Source: an uncultured Rhodanobacteraceae bacterium | GTDB lineage: Bacteria; Pseudomonadota; Gammaproteobacteria; Xanthomonadales; Rhodanobacteraceae | NCBI GenBank assembly: GCA_913053815.1 | Contig: CAJXGK010000008.1 | Span: 1 to 16,981, forward strand | Reading direction: 5' to 3' | Length of the DNA stretch: 16,981 nt | Part shown: piece by piece, positions 8,452 to 16,808 of the stretch | Layout of the letters: the number at the start of each line of letters is the position of its first letter | Numbering within the stretch: position 1 is the stretch's first letter | Notes under the pieces: generated by a model | Told to the model about the DNA's origin: nothing | What the model saw: the letters and a program-made list of their open reading frames with translations, nothing else | Databases searched by the model: none | Translations under genes and position numbers: made by a program

Positions 8452-9512
8452 TGGATAAGAAAAGCGACGATGGGAAAAGTTCAGCACCGATCATTGTCAT
8501 CCGCAAGGTTCGCAAGGCGGCGCACGACAGTCATGGGGGGGCCTGGAAAGTTGCCTATGCTGATTTTGTGACGTCGATGATGGCGTTTTTTCTGGTGATG
8601 TGGCTGGTGGGTGCGGGCAGCAAGGAGCAGCGTGCGGCGATCTCGCAATACTTTAAGAATCCCAGCATGGTAGCGGGTGCCTCGGCGGTGCCTGCACCGG
8701 GTATCAATGGTCCGGGAGGGGCGAGTGATTCGATGATCAAACTGGGTGGCACCAGCACCTTGCCGCACGGTCCCGGCGACCGGATGCTGCAGCGCAAATC
8801 ACCCAAGGTCAATGTGAAAACTGCGGAAAAGATTTCCAAGGCCGCCGAGAAGCAACGCTTGGAAAAACTCCTGAAGCAACTCAAACAGGCGATCCAGGAG
8901 AGCCCGTTTCTGCAGCGTTTCAAGAAACAGCTATTGTTGGATATTACCCCTGAAGGCTTGCGGATACAGATCGTTGATAATAAGAACCGGCCGATGTTTG
9001 CTTTGGGAAGTTCTATCCTGATGCCTTACACCAAGACGATTCTTCAAGAGCTTGCCAAGATCATCAATACCGTCCCCAACCGCATCAGCATCAACGGCCA
9101 TACCGATGAAACGCCGTATGTAAAAGGGGCGAAGTTCAGCAACTGGGAGTTGTCGGCGGACCGGGCCAACTCGGCGCGCCGAGCCCTGCTAGCCGGAAGC
9201 TTGAACCCGCGCAAGGTCATGCGGGTCGTCGGTTATGGCGATACCATCTTGTTTGATCCCAAAAATCCACGGGATGCGGATAACCGGCGTATCAGCATCA
9301 TCGTGCTCAATAATCGGACCATGCGGCAGATTCTCGAACGCCAGTCCGGGCTGGCGGCTCCCGTACCATCCCTCTCTCCAAAAGTTCCTGGTGAGGTGAA
9401 AACGGCCCGTGTACCAGGTGCCCCGGTGCACGGCTTGCCGGGTACGCTAGGCAAGCACTCGGAGGGAGCATCACCGGTCCCAGTTACGGTCGGCATTACT
9501 ATACCAGGCTAG
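8451..9512 (+). CDS. motB: Flagellar stator protein MotB
   Basis: The partner of MotA that anchors the stator to peptidoglycan. It has 353 residues, with ATG sharing one base with the motA stop. The N-terminal KVAYADFVTSMMAFFLVMWLV is the single membrane helix, with the proton-carrying Asp at 38. A Gly/Pro-rich and then basic linker follows (about 60-150: PGPG-like stretches, KAAEKQRLEKLLKQLK). The OmpA-like peptidoglycan-binding domain covers about 170-285, with ISINGHTDETPY, NWELSADRANSARR and VGYGDT...NPRDADNRRISI. A further proline-rich tail of about 65 residues (APVPSLSPKVPGEV...) is longer than in E. coli. All key residues are present. An in-frame TTG at 8448 is an alternative start. 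Confidence 0.96.
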   Translation: MDKKSDDGKSSAPIIVIRKVRKAAHDSHGGAWKVAYADFVTSMMAFFLVMWLVGAGSKEQRAAISQYFKNPSMVAGASAVPAPGINGPGGASDSMIKLGGTSTLPHGPGDRMLQRKSPKVNVKTAEKISKAAEKQRLEKLLKQLKQAIQESPFLQRFKKQLLLDITPEGLRIQIVDNKNRPMFALGSSILMPYTKTILQELAKIINTVPNRISINGHTDETPYVKGAKFSNWELSADRANSARRALLAGSLNPRKVMRVVGYGDTILFDPKNPRDADNRRISIIVLNNRTMRQILERQSGLAAPVPSLSPKVPGEVKTARVPGAPVHGLPGTLGKHSEGASPVPVTVGITIPG

Positions 9513-9606
9513 TCTTCTGCATCACGTTGATGGGTCAATGTCGTCTGTGAAGGTGTGAAGCTCCGGCACGGATGGCCTACACTCGCGTTTTTCATGCCAT
9601 TGCACC

Positions 9607-11040
9607 ATGTCTTCGAAAATCAGAATCCTCACCGGTATCACCACCACGGGTACTCCGCATCTGGGTAATTATGTCGGCGCAATTCGACCGGCCTTGGCCG
9701 CGGCATGCAAGCCGGATACGCAGGCCTTTTTCTTTCTTGCCGACTATCACGCGCTGATCAAGTGCGAAGACCCTGAGCGCATTGCCCGTTCCCGCTTGGA
9801 AATTGCGGCTACCTGGCTGGCTGCCGGACTCGATCCGCAGCATGTCACCTTCTATCGGCAATCCGATATTCCGGAGATTACCGAACTGACCTGGCTGCTG
9901 ACCTGCGTGACTGCCAAGGGGCTGATGAACCGTGCGCATGCATACAAAGCGGCGGTGGATCAAAATCTTGCTACGGGTGAGGATGCCGATGCCGGTATCA
10001 GCATGGGCCTGTATAGCTACCCCGTATTGATGGCTGCGGATATCCTGCTGTTCAATGCCCATCGGGTACCGGTCGGACGCGATCAAGTGCAGCATATCGA
10101 GATGGCTCGTGATATTGCAGCCCGTTTCAACCATCTTTTCGGTGCCGGCCGGGGCCATTTTGATTTACCTGCAGCCGTGGTTGACGAGCATATGGCGACG
10201 TTACCAGGACTGGACGGTCGCAAGATGTCCAAGAGTTACAACAATACGATTCCTCTTTTCGCAGGAGGTGAAAAAAAGTTGCGTGAGACCATCGCCCGCA
10301 TCGTTACCGACTCACGGGCCCCCGGTGAGGCCAAGGATGCCGAGGGATCAAACCTGTATGCGATCTATCGGGCGTTTGCTACTGCGGCAGAGGCTGAGGC
10401 CTTCCGGGTGGCTCTGCATGACGGGTTGAGTTGGGGGGAGGCTAAGCAACGCTTGTTCGAGCGTGTCAACGGGGAACTTATGCCATTGCGTGAGCGCTAT
10501 GAGGCGCTGATGGCCAGACCTGCTGAGATTGAACAGATCCTCCATCAAGGTGCTGTCAAAGCCCGGGCCTTGGCGATCCCGTTTCTGAGCCAATTGCGTG
10601 CGGCTGTCGGTTTACGCCCATTGCAGCAAGTAGGCGTATCGAAGACTGGGAAGAAATCGAAGAAAGGCAGTAAGCAGGCCCGTTTCGTCACCTTTCGTGA
10701 ACGGGATGGACATTTCCACTTCCGGTTTCTAGCTGCTGATGGTGAAGAATTGCTGCTCTCGGTACCTTTCGAGAGGCCTCAGGAAGCCGGAGATTGGGTG
10801 CGGGTACTGGGCAAGGCTGGAGGGGCCTCCGCTTTTATATGGGGTAAAAATAGCCTGCAAGTGGTACCCACTGAGCATGTAGGGGGACATGCCTACGAAT
10901 TGCTCTACAGCAGTGAGCGCGTGGCGATGGGTGGACCATGGACCGAGGCCAAAGAACGCGATGTCGCAGCCCGCAAGCTGGTGCGGGAGATTGAATTGCT
11001 ATGGAAAAAGCTCGACGCGGATGAGTCGGCATCGGGATAG
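9607..11040 (+). CDS. trpS: Tryptophanyl-tRNA synthetase, long form
   Basis: Charges tRNA-Trp with tryptophan. The class I signatures are intact: TGTPHLGNY (HIGH-type HLGN, 18-21) and GRKMSKS (KMSKS 206-210). [23 protein letters not shown] and [14 protein letters not shown] lie between them. At 477 residues it is much longer than the 334-residue E. coli enzyme. It belongs to the long form seen in Pseudomonas and relatives, with an extra C-terminal domain. Here that domain follows a Lys-rich linker ([12 protein letters not shown], about 345-357) and contains [21 protein letters not shown] and an ALA-like ending rich in Lys/Glu. The role of the extension is not known to me. No Shine-Dalgarno is evident before the ATG. 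A possible -10 TACACT lies near 9577 without a convincing -35. Neighbouring scpA/scpB/rluB genes, often linked, are absent. Confidence 0.95.
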   Translation: MSSKIRILTGITTTGTPHLGNYVGAIRPALAAACKPDTQAFFFLADYHALIKCEDPERIARSRLEIAATWLAAGLDPQHVTFYRQSDIPEITELTWLLTCVTAKGLMNRAHAYKAAVDQNLATGEDADAGISMGLYSYPVLMAADILLFNAHRVPVGRDQVQHIEMARDIAARFNHLFGAGRGHFDLPAAVVDEHMATLPGLDGRKMSKSYNNTIPLFAGGEKKLRETIARIVTDSRAPGEAKDAEGSNLYAIYRAFATAAEAEAFRVALHDGLSWGEAKQRLFERVNGELMPLRERYEALMARPAEIEQILHQGAVKARALAIPFLSQLRAAVGLRPLQQVGVSKTGKKSKKGSKQARFVTFRERDGHFHFRFLAADGEELLLSVPFERPQEAGDWVRVLGKAGGASAFIWGKNSLQVVPTEHVGGHAYELLYSSERVAMGGPWTEAKERDVAARKLVREIELLWKKLDADESASG

Positions 11041-11096
11041 TCTTGAGTCACAGAAGTGGCCCAATGGCACTATTCGCCGTGGATTACAGTCGCTCT

Positions 11097-11240
11097 TATC
11101 ATTCCCACGCAGGCGGGAGTCCAATGAAAAAGCCATAACCATGCAGTGGGTATTCGACCTGGGTTGATAGTCGCGTACCCGACCTGGTATTTCGTGGCAG
11201 CGGTTACCAGCTGGATCCCGGGTCTAGGCCCGGGATGACA
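11097..11240. repeat. REP-like inverted pair downstream of trpS
   Basis: The left unit (11097-11123) has ATTCCC(A)CGC AGGCGGGAGTCC, and the right unit (11211-11240) is its inverted relative, ending GGGATGACA. The right unit holds a perfect 8-bp stem ATCCCGGG/CCCGGGAT (11215-11222 with 11229-11236). The pair brackets about 87 bp of sequence with no gene. It belongs to the same general ATTCCC/GGGAAT hairpin family as the doublet at 3537-3605. The hairpins may stop transcription running out of trpS towards the convergent pdh operon, though no U-tract follows. Confidence 0.7.
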
Positions 11241-11298
11241 GAAATGTCAAGAGGTAGCAATCCGGAATAATGAGATCTTTTTGTGGTGTCCGCAGCCC

Positions 11299-11333
11299 TT
11301 CACTGCATTCCTTTGCAGCGGGAATGCAGTGAA
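11299..11333. repeat. Perfect 13-bp-arm hairpin between convergent trpS and pdhC
   Basis: TTCACTGCATTCC (11299-11311), a 9-base loop, then its exact complement (11321-11333). An A-run follows on the plus strand, so on neither strand is there a T-run after the stem. It is therefore not a textbook intrinsic terminator, although its place between convergent genes fits a transcription or mRNA-end role. It is part of a diverged second copy of the repeat at 11098-11150. Confidence 0.65.
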
Positions 11334-11397
11334 AAAACCATGATCATGCAATGGGTGTCTGAGACCACATAGCCCATTCCTGCACATTGGTGCGGCG

Positions 11398-12732
11398 TTA
11401 GCTTGCCAGGGCCAGGTCGTCCATGACTGCACGTAGAAACCGTGCCGCTTCACCACCTGTAGCGGCGCGATGATCGAAGGTCAGTGATAGCGGCATCATC
11501 CGATGGGTTGCTATACCGCCCATGACCGGGACCACCTCGTGACGCAGGCGCCCCGCGCCGAGGATGGCCACACAGGGTGGTACGATGACCGGACTGGCGT
11601 AGCGTCCGGCGAACATGCCGAAGTTCGACAGCATGATGGTGTAGCCCTTGAGTTGGTCGGCGGGGATGGATCGATCTTGAACTTGGGCCCGCACCCGGTT
11701 GACGGCGGCCCGCAGACCGACGGCATCGAGGTGATCGGCATTACGGATAGCCGGTACGAACAGGCCGTCCTCGGTGTCCACGGCCAGACCCACATCCACA
11801 TGCGGATGCAGGGTCTGGGTGAGATTTTCACCATCGAACCAGGCGTTCAGCATGGGTACGGTTTTGCAGGCTACAACCAGTGCCCGCAGCAGGCGTACGG
11901 TGATATCGTTGTCAGGTTGCCAAGCGTGCAGGTCGGCATCATCGACGATACTGGCGGGAACGATCTGGGCGTGCGAATCGGCCATGACCCGGGCCATGGT
12001 GCGGCGCATGCCCTTGAGTTGCTCGGGCTGGCCCAGGACGGTGGGCCCCGGCGGGGTGGTACGCATCGGTTTGCCGGTTGCGGACACGGCGGTACGCCGG
12101 GCCGGTGCGGTACTTGCACTGGCCTGCGCAGCGGTAATGCCGGCTGACTCGGTACGCAGCGGTGCGGTACCGCTTTCAGCCGCCTTGCGTACGTCGGCCA
12201 GAGTTACTACGCCGGTAGCCCCGCTTGGGGTGACCTGGGACAGATCTACGCGCAGTTTTTTCGCCAGGGCGCGTACCGCCGGCATGGCCTTGATCCCGGC
12301 CACGGTAACGGCCTGCTCGCTGTGTAGCCGATCACTACTTTCCATGGTACCCACCACGGTGCCGGTGTCGTGCGGGGTTGCAGCCTTGAGACCCTGGGCC
12401 TTGTCGGCTTGGTCGGTGAAGCCGGACGGTGGTGACGGGGCATGATGGTGCCCGCTGGGCTCGGCCTCGGCCCGTTGGGGTTGTTGGGGATCGACGGAAA
12501 ATTCGGCCAGTGGCGCGCCGGTGATAATGACGTCGCCAGCTTGGCCGTGGAGCTTGCTCAAGGTACCGGAGTAGGGCGAGGGGACTTCAACCACGGCCTT
12601 GGCGGTTTCCATGGAAACCAAAGGATCGTCGAGCTTGATGCTCGTACCTTCTTTGACCAGCCATTCGACGATGGTGGCGTCGGGCAATCCTTCACCGAGG
12701 TCGGGCAGATGAAATGTCTTGATATCGGACAT
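11398..12732 (-). CDS. pdhC: Dihydrolipoamide acyltransferase, E2 of a 2-oxoacid dehydrogenase
   Basis: Carries the acyl group on lipoyl-lysine and transfers it to CoA; it forms the core of the complex. It has 444 residues. One lipoyl domain (1 to about 80) has the lipoylated Lys45 in SMETAKAVVEV. A His/Pro/Ala-rich linker follows, then a subunit-binding domain (about 150-184: MPAVRALAKKLRVDLSQV...GVVTLADVRKA), a second flexible Ala/Thr linker, and the catalytic domain (about 230-444). The catalytic stretch is FDHRAATGGEAARFL (His421); the usual Asp of DHRxxDG is Thr, as in the subfamily with heteromeric E1. The start was chosen at MSDIKTFHLPDLGEG because the family begins there; an in-frame ATG 21 bases upstream lacks a ribosome site. 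It is third in the pdhABC operon, 47 bases after pdhB. The substrate (pyruvate or branched-chain 2-oxoacid) cannot be settled from sequence alone. Confidence 0.92.
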   Translation of the reverse strand: MSDIKTFHLPDLGEGLPDATIVEWLVKEGTSIKLDDPLVSMETAKAVVEVPSPYSGTLSKLHGQAGDVIITGAPLAEFSVDPQQPQRAEAEPSGHHHAPSPPSGFTDQADKAQGLKAATPHDTGTVVGTMESSDRLHSEQAVTVAGIKAMPAVRALAKKLRVDLSQVTPSGATGVVTLADVRKAAESGTAPLRTESAGITAAQASASTAPARRTAVSATGKPMRTTPPGPTVLGQPEQLKGMRRTMARVMADSHAQIVPASIVDDADLHAWQPDNDITVRLLRALVVACKTVPMLNAWFDGENLTQTLHPHVDVGLAVDTEDGLFVPAIRNADHLDAVGLRAAVNRVRAQVQDRSIPADQLKGYTIMLSNFGMFAGRYASPVIVPPCVAILGAGRLRHEVVPVMGGIATHRMMPLSLTFDHRAATGGEAARFLRAVMDDLALAS

Positions 12733-12779
12733 GATCGGAACCTTGTGGGGCATACAGTAAAAAGATAGGGAGCGGGGGC

Positions 12780-13760
12780 TCAGCTCACGGCCAGGGTTTG
12801 TTGGGCCGCTGCTACGATGCGTTGCACGCTGGGCAGGTATTTCATTTCCAGGCGGAACAAGGGGATGTGCGTATCGTAGCCGGTCACGCGTTGTACCGGG
12901 GCGACCAGGTCATACATGGCGTGCTCAGCCAAGCGAGCGGCAATTTCCGCACCGAAACCCGCCGTACGGGGGGCTTCGTGCACGATCACACAACGACCGG
13001 TCTTACGAACCGATTCATGGATGGTGTCGAAATCGAGTGGTTTCAGGGTGGCCACGTCGATCACCTCGGCGCTGATGCCGCTATCCGCCAGTGCGTCGGC
13101 GGCTTCCAGGGTTTCCTTGACCTGCGCGCCCCAGGTGACCAGGGTGACATCATTGCCATCACGCAGTACAAAACATATATCCAGCGGCAGGGCCTCACCG
13201 TCGTCGGGAACTTCTTCCTTATATTGGCGGTAGATGCGCTTGGGCTCAAAAAAGATCACCGGGTCGGGATCGCGAATGGCCGCCAGCAACAGACCGTAGG
13301 CCCGCCCTGGCGAAGACGGCAGCACCACCCGGAGGCCGGGAATATTGGTGAAGATGGCTTCGTTGGCTTCGGAGTGATGTTCCGGTGCCCGGATGCCTCC
13401 ACCCCAGGGGGCACGAAATACCGCCGGGACATGCATCCGTCCACGGGTGCGGTTGCGTAGGCGGGCGGCATGCGAGGCAATTTGGTCGAGCATCGGATAC
13501 ATGAAGCCTTCGAATTGGGACTCGGCGACGGGTTTCATGCCCTGGGCGGCCATGCCTACGGTAACCCCGGCGATCGTGGTTTCATCCAGGGGCATATCGA
13601 TCACGCGCTCGGGGCCGAATTTTTCCAACAGGCCCACGGTCGCGCGGAACACCCCACCGTTGATACCCACGTCCTCGCCGAGCACGATGACGGCGGCATC
13701 GTGATCCATCTCATAGGCCAGCGCCAGGGTGACGGCTTCGATCAGGGTTACCTGAGCCAT
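12780..13760 (-). CDS. pdhB: 2-oxoacid dehydrogenase E1 beta subunit (pyruvate dehydrogenase type)
   Basis: Together with E1alpha this decarboxylates a 2-oxoacid on thiamine diphosphate and reductively acylates E2. It has 326 residues, normal for the family. It contains TLIEAVTLALAYEM, the cofactor-site LGEDVG, PLDETTIAGVTVGMA, the PWGGGIRAPEHHSE loop, SSPGRAYGLLLAAI, EPKRIYR, and VTWGAQVKETLEAA opening the C-terminal transketolase domain. VIDVATLKPLD and HEAPRTAGFGAEIAA follow. The start was fixed at the Met with AAGGAG 6-7 bases before it; an open extension back to 14039 is only read-through of pdhA sequence in another frame. It begins 10 bases after the pdhA stop, so it is coupled. It closely resembles Xanthomonadaceae-type E1beta as I remember them, where both PDH and branched-chain names are used. 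Confidence 0.94.
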   Translation of the reverse strand: MAQVTLIEAVTLALAYEMDHDAAVIVLGEDVGINGGVFRATVGLLEKFGPERVIDMPLDETTIAGVTVGMAAQGMKPVAESQFEGFMYPMLDQIASHAARLRNRTRGRMHVPAVFRAPWGGGIRAPEHHSEANEAIFTNIPGLRVVLPSSPGRAYGLLLAAIRDPDPVIFFEPKRIYRQYKEEVPDDGEALPLDICFVLRDGNDVTLVTWGAQVKETLEAADALADSGISAEVIDVATLKPLDFDTIHESVRKTGRCVIVHEAPRTAGFGAEIAARLAEHAMYDLVAPVQRVTGYDTHIPLFRLEMKYLPSVQRIVAAAQQTLAVS

Positions 13761-13770
13761 GTTGTTCTCC

Positions 13771-14850
13771 TTAGTGGCTCGCACTTTCAGCGGCCAGGGC
13801 CGCAGTACGTTGTTCGACGAGATCGGTGGGTAGTTCGGCGTAGGTGTAATCGAAGGTAGCTTCCAGCGGCTGCGTGCGGGTGCCGAGGTAGGCATTGACT
13901 TCCTCGTCCATGCGTTGGCCACATTGCACTTTCCAGGCTTCCTCACGTTGCTCATCCCAGGCTCCGGCGAGCTGCAGCCAGGTGCGGAGTCGCAACATCG
14001 GTTCACGCGCCCAGGCCGCCTTGACCTCGGCATCGTCACGGTAGCGGCGCGCGTCGTCAGCCGTGGTGTGGTCAGACAGACGGTAGGTGATGGCTTCGAT
14101 CACGCTGCCTCCATGCCCGTGACGGGCCCGTTTGAGGGCGTGATCCATGGCCGCGCGTACGGCAATCAGGTCATTGCCATCGACCTGCAGGCTTTCGAGC
14201 CCGGCGGCCAGGCCTTTCTGGGCCAGTGTCTTGGCACCGGTTTGTGCCTGGCGCGGCGTCGAAATGGCCCATTGATTGTTGACGATAACGGCCACCAGCG
14301 GCAATTGCATAGCTCCAGCGACATTGATGGCGCCGTAGAAGTCGGCCTTGGAGGTGCCGCCGTCACCTATACAAAACACCGCTACGCGGGGTTCCTTGCG
14401 TAACTTGAAGGCCAACGCCGAACCGGCCGCGTGCAGACATTGTGTGCCAATCGGTACCGTCCAGGGGAAATCATGGATGGGGCCTGAGAAATCACTACCG
14501 CGCTCATCCCCTCCCCAGTACAGCAGCACCTCGCGGGGTTTCACCCCGCGGATGAACTGGGTACCGTACTCACGATAACTGGGGGCAAAAATGTCCTCTT
14601 CCTGCATGGCTGAGCCGATGCCGATGTACACTGCTTCGTGGCCCAGGCAGGAGGCATAGGTACCCAGTTTGCCAGTCCGTTGCAGGGCGATGGATTTGGT
14701 GTCGAAGACCCGCAGAAATAGCATGGTTTTGTATAGATCAACCATGTGATCCAGGTCACGAGCAAACTCGGGTAGGTCTGTCTGAGTGGCTTTGCCGGTG
14801 GCATCAAGGTATTGAAGATATTCGATTTCGAACGAAGCAGCGATGGTCAC
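13771..14850 (-). CDS. pdhA: 2-oxoacid dehydrogenase E1 alpha subunit (pyruvate dehydrogenase type)
   Basis: Binds thiamine diphosphate and forms the alpha2beta2 E1 with pdhB. It has 359 residues from a GTG start, with GGAG about 8 bases before it. The thiamine diphosphate motif is complete: GDG (162-164) to NN (191-192). Also present are LQRTGKLGTYASCLGHEA, PSYREYGTQFIRG, GTQCLHAAGSALA, QVDGNDLIAV, and the mobile loop YRLSDHTTADDARRYR that orders on cofactor binding. Pyruvate-type E1alpha of this heteromeric class is common beside pdhB/pdhC in Xanthomonas, Acidithiobacillus and many others; a branched-chain oxoacid role is possible. It is the first gene of the operon. Only 32 bases separate its start from a MITE, so its promoter must lie inside or beyond that element. 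Confidence 0.93.
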   Translation of the reverse strand: MTIAASFEIEYLQYLDATGKATQTDLPEFARDLDHMVDLYKTMLFLRVFDTKSIALQRTGKLGTYASCLGHEAVYIGIGSAMQEEDIFAPSYREYGTQFIRGVKPREVLLYWGGDERGSDFSGPIHDFPWTVPIGTQCLHAAGSALAFKLRKEPRVAVFCIGDGGTSKADFYGAINVAGAMQLPLVAVIVNNQWAISTPRQAQTGAKTLAQKGLAAGLESLQVDGNDLIAVRAAMDHALKRARHGHGGSVIEAITYRLSDHTTADDARRYRDDAEVKAAWAREPMLRLRTWLQLAGAWDEQREEAWKVQCGQRMDEEVNAYLGTRTQPLEATFDYTYAELPTDLVEQRTAALAAESASH

Positions 14851-14882
14851 AAAAAGCTCCGGAAGTACTGAACGCAGCCTAG

Positions 14883-15041
14883 GAGCCTGTCGGGCTTGGA
14901 GGATCGTAGCGAGGCGGATGAAAAATTGAGGACAGTTTTTGATCTTTTGAGGCGAATAGGGGTTCTATTTAACGATAAAGAGCGAAAAAATGGACCGATT
15001 TTCCACTGCCGCAGTAGATTCATCCCAAGTCCGACAGGCTC
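14883..15041. mobile_element. 159-bp MITE with CTAG flanks
   Basis: The 17-bp terminal inverted repeats GAGCCTGTCGGGCTTGG (14883-14899) and CCAAGTCCGACAGGCTC (15025-15041) match at 16 of 17 positions. They are directly flanked on both sides by CTAG (14879-14882 and 15042-15045), which fits a 4-bp target duplication of the YTAR type used by IS5-group elements. The interior (AT-rich, about 125 bp) contains no gene, so this is a non-autonomous element, or an internally deleted IS, moved in trans. It sits in the shared upstream region of pdhA and the POT transporter. Confidence 0.85.
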
Positions 15042-15045
15042 CTAG

Positions 15046-15341
15046 GGCTGGGGGGTGGATAAGGCGTTGAAAATAGCAAGCCAGGCATACTGATTGCAAG
15101 GCACACTGCAGCATCAAAAAGGACCGGGAAGTAGGTTTTATCGTGGTCTCCGACCGATTCGAAATCTTAGCTTTCCTTACCTCTGCGTAACTATACCGGA
15201 CACGGGTTCCCTGGTTGTGGCTTGTCGGCAGGCGACCAATATTGGAACTTTTGCCTTGGCCGATTATCTGAGCATGGATGGTCTGACATCGTGCCTGCAT
15301 GGTTGTCGTGTAGGCACAGCCTCCCAAAAGGAGTTTTCCCT
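15046..15341 (+). other. Leader region of the POT transporter gene
   Basis: No protein I recognise is encoded here. An open extension in the transporter frame (from 15222) carries no family sequence. The only clear signal is AAGGAG eight bases before the ATG at 15342. A weak promoter-like TTGAAA near 15067, with TACTGA 15 bases on, is not convincing. Confidence 0.4.
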
Positions 15342-16808
15342 ATGCCTGCCCAGAGCAAGTTGCTGTCTGCCCCCGGATTTTCCCGCACTCTGGGCCATCC
15401 GAACCCCTTGTGGATGCTGCTGGGGGTCACAGTTGGGGTCAATTTTGCTTTCTACGGGTTCCGTGCCTTCCTGGCACCCTATATCGCTCAGGCTTTCTAT
15501 GCTCACCTGACCGCAGCTCAGGCGATGCAGCAGGCTGATGTGTTGGCCACCGGGTCGCTGGCGTTGGTCTATGCCACCAGCTTGCTGGGGGGCTATGTGG
15601 CCGATCACTTTCTTGGTGATACCCGGGCGCTGTGGTTGGCGCTATTCCTGCAGGTGGGAGGTATCGCGGTAATGGCCTCATCGACCTTGTCGGGTTTCGA
15701 GCTGGGCATGGCCCTGTTCGATCTGGGTGCCGGACTGGCGATCCCGCTTACGGTACTGGTCGGGCGCAGCTATGGGCCGGATGATCCCAAGCGCGATGCA
15801 GGCTTCACCCTATTCTATCTGGCCATCAACTTTGGGGCTTTCGTCGCTCCGTTTATCTGTGCCGATTGGGTGGGTCGACATTATGGCTACCGTTACGGTT
15901 TTCTAGCCGCAGGTCTGGGTATTCTGCTGGCCGCTATCGGTTTCCATTTTGGTAAACGCATGTTGGGTCATGTGGGTGATCCCCCCGAGAAATATCGCGG
16001 TCCGCGGGCTACGCTATACACCTTGCTGGGCACCTTGCTGCTGATCTACCCAACCTACCTGCTATTGGATAAACCGCAGCTACTCAGTGGGGCGGTCTAC
16101 GCTCTGCTCGGTCTGCTGGTGGTGTATTTCGTGCAGAGTGGTATCCGCAGTGGCGACAAGGTGCAGATGCAGCGCTATATCGCCATGCTGCTGCTGTTCG
16201 CGGCCAATATCTGCTTCTGGGCGCTCGATTTGCAGGGAGCGACCTCGTTGAACTTCCTGGCCAAGGATTTTATTAATGCCCCTTTCGATTTTTCCTGGTT
16301 CCAGTCTTTCAACCCCTTCTACATACTTATCCTGGCCCCCCTTCTAGCCATACTCTGGCCCTGGCTGGATCAGCGCAAGGTCAATCCGTCCACCCCGCGC
16401 AAGTTTGGCATCGGTATAATTCTGGTTGGCCTGAGTTATCTGGTGATGGCCCTGGCGATCCGTTACCTGCAGGGTGCTGACGGCAAGCTTGCCTGGTGGA
16501 CTTTGGCGCTGAGCTATCTGCTGCAGACCGTGGGTGAACTCACCTTGTCACCCATCGGTTATGCCATGGTCACCCGCTTGGCCGCACCGCATGAGACTTC
16601 ACTGGCTATGGGGGGGTGGTTTCTGGCCATTGCCCTGAGCTACGACCTCTCCGGCAAGATTGCCGCAATGACTACCACCGGAGCTCGACCGGGTATTGCC
16701 GGTTATGGGCACGTGTATTGGTTGCTGTTCCTGATCGGTTCGGGTGTGGGGGTGGCGTATCTGCTGGTCGCACCATGGATTACCCGGCTGATGCACGGAG
16801 CGCATTGA
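15342..16808 (+). CDS. POT/PTR2-family membrane transporter lacking the ExxER motif
   Basis: A 488-residue, very hydrophobic MFS-type protein with about 12-14 membrane segments, related to proton-driven di/tripeptide transporters. The PTR2 signatures are clear: GFTLFYLAINFGAFVAPFI (about 155-175), GELTLSPIGYAMVTRLAP-like (GELTLSPIGYAMVTRLAA) in the C-half, and FYGFRAFLAPYI in helix 1. The conserved helix-1 E-x-x-E-R that couples protons is missing: aligned against ExxERFxYYGxR, this protein has Thr30, Val33 and Asn34 but keeps Tyr38-Gly39 and Arg41. In the WALFEQ-type segment of helix 7, Glu is also changed (WALDLQGATSLNF). It may use another coupling mode or transport something else; substrate unknown. 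The start is set at ATG with AAGGAG 8 bases ahead. It is divergent from pdhA across a MITE, and single-gene so far as seen. Confidence 0.85.
   Translation: MPAQSKLLSAPGFSRTLGHPNPLWMLLGVTVGVNFAFYGFRAFLAPYIAQAFYAHLTAAQAMQQADVLATGSLALVYATSLLGGYVADHFLGDTRALWLALFLQVGGIAVMASSTLSGFELGMALFDLGAGLAIPLTVLVGRSYGPDDPKRDAGFTLFYLAINFGAFVAPFICADWVGRHYGYRYGFLAAGLGILLAAIGFHFGKRMLGHVGDPPEKYRGPRATLYTLLGTLLLIYPTYLLLDKPQLLSGAVYALLGLLVVYFVQSGIRSGDKVQMQRYIAMLLLFAANICFWALDLQGATSLNFLAKDFINAPFDFSWFQSFNPFYILILAPLLAILWPWLDQRKVNPSTPRKFGIGIILVGLSYLVMALAIRYLQGADGKLAWWTLALSYLLQTVGELTLSPIGYAMVTRLAAPHETSLAMGGWFLAIALSYDLSGKIAAMTTTGARPGIAGYGHVYWLLFLIGSGVGVAYLLVAPWITRLMHGAH

Noticed and set aside
11299..11333. Hairpin as an intrinsic terminator for trpS or pdhC
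   Set aside because: No T-run follows the stem on either strand, so I list it only as a hairpin.
11398..12732. E2 DHRxxDG changed to DHRxxTGG as a lost active site
   Set aside because: From memory this Thr form is normal in the subfamily with heteromeric E1, and the catalytic His is kept.
11503..13859. Long plus-strand open frames opposite pdhB and pdhC
   Set aside because: They mirror the GC-rich codon pattern of strongly supported genes, lack family features and start without ribosome sites.
13761..14039. A 93-residue N-terminal extension of the E1 beta subunit
   Set aside because: It is pdhA coding sequence read in another frame. AAGGAG sits directly before the normal Met.
15140..15175. 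GATTCGAAATC resembling a tRNA T-loop
   Set aside because: No matching stem, anticodon arm or acceptor arm around it.
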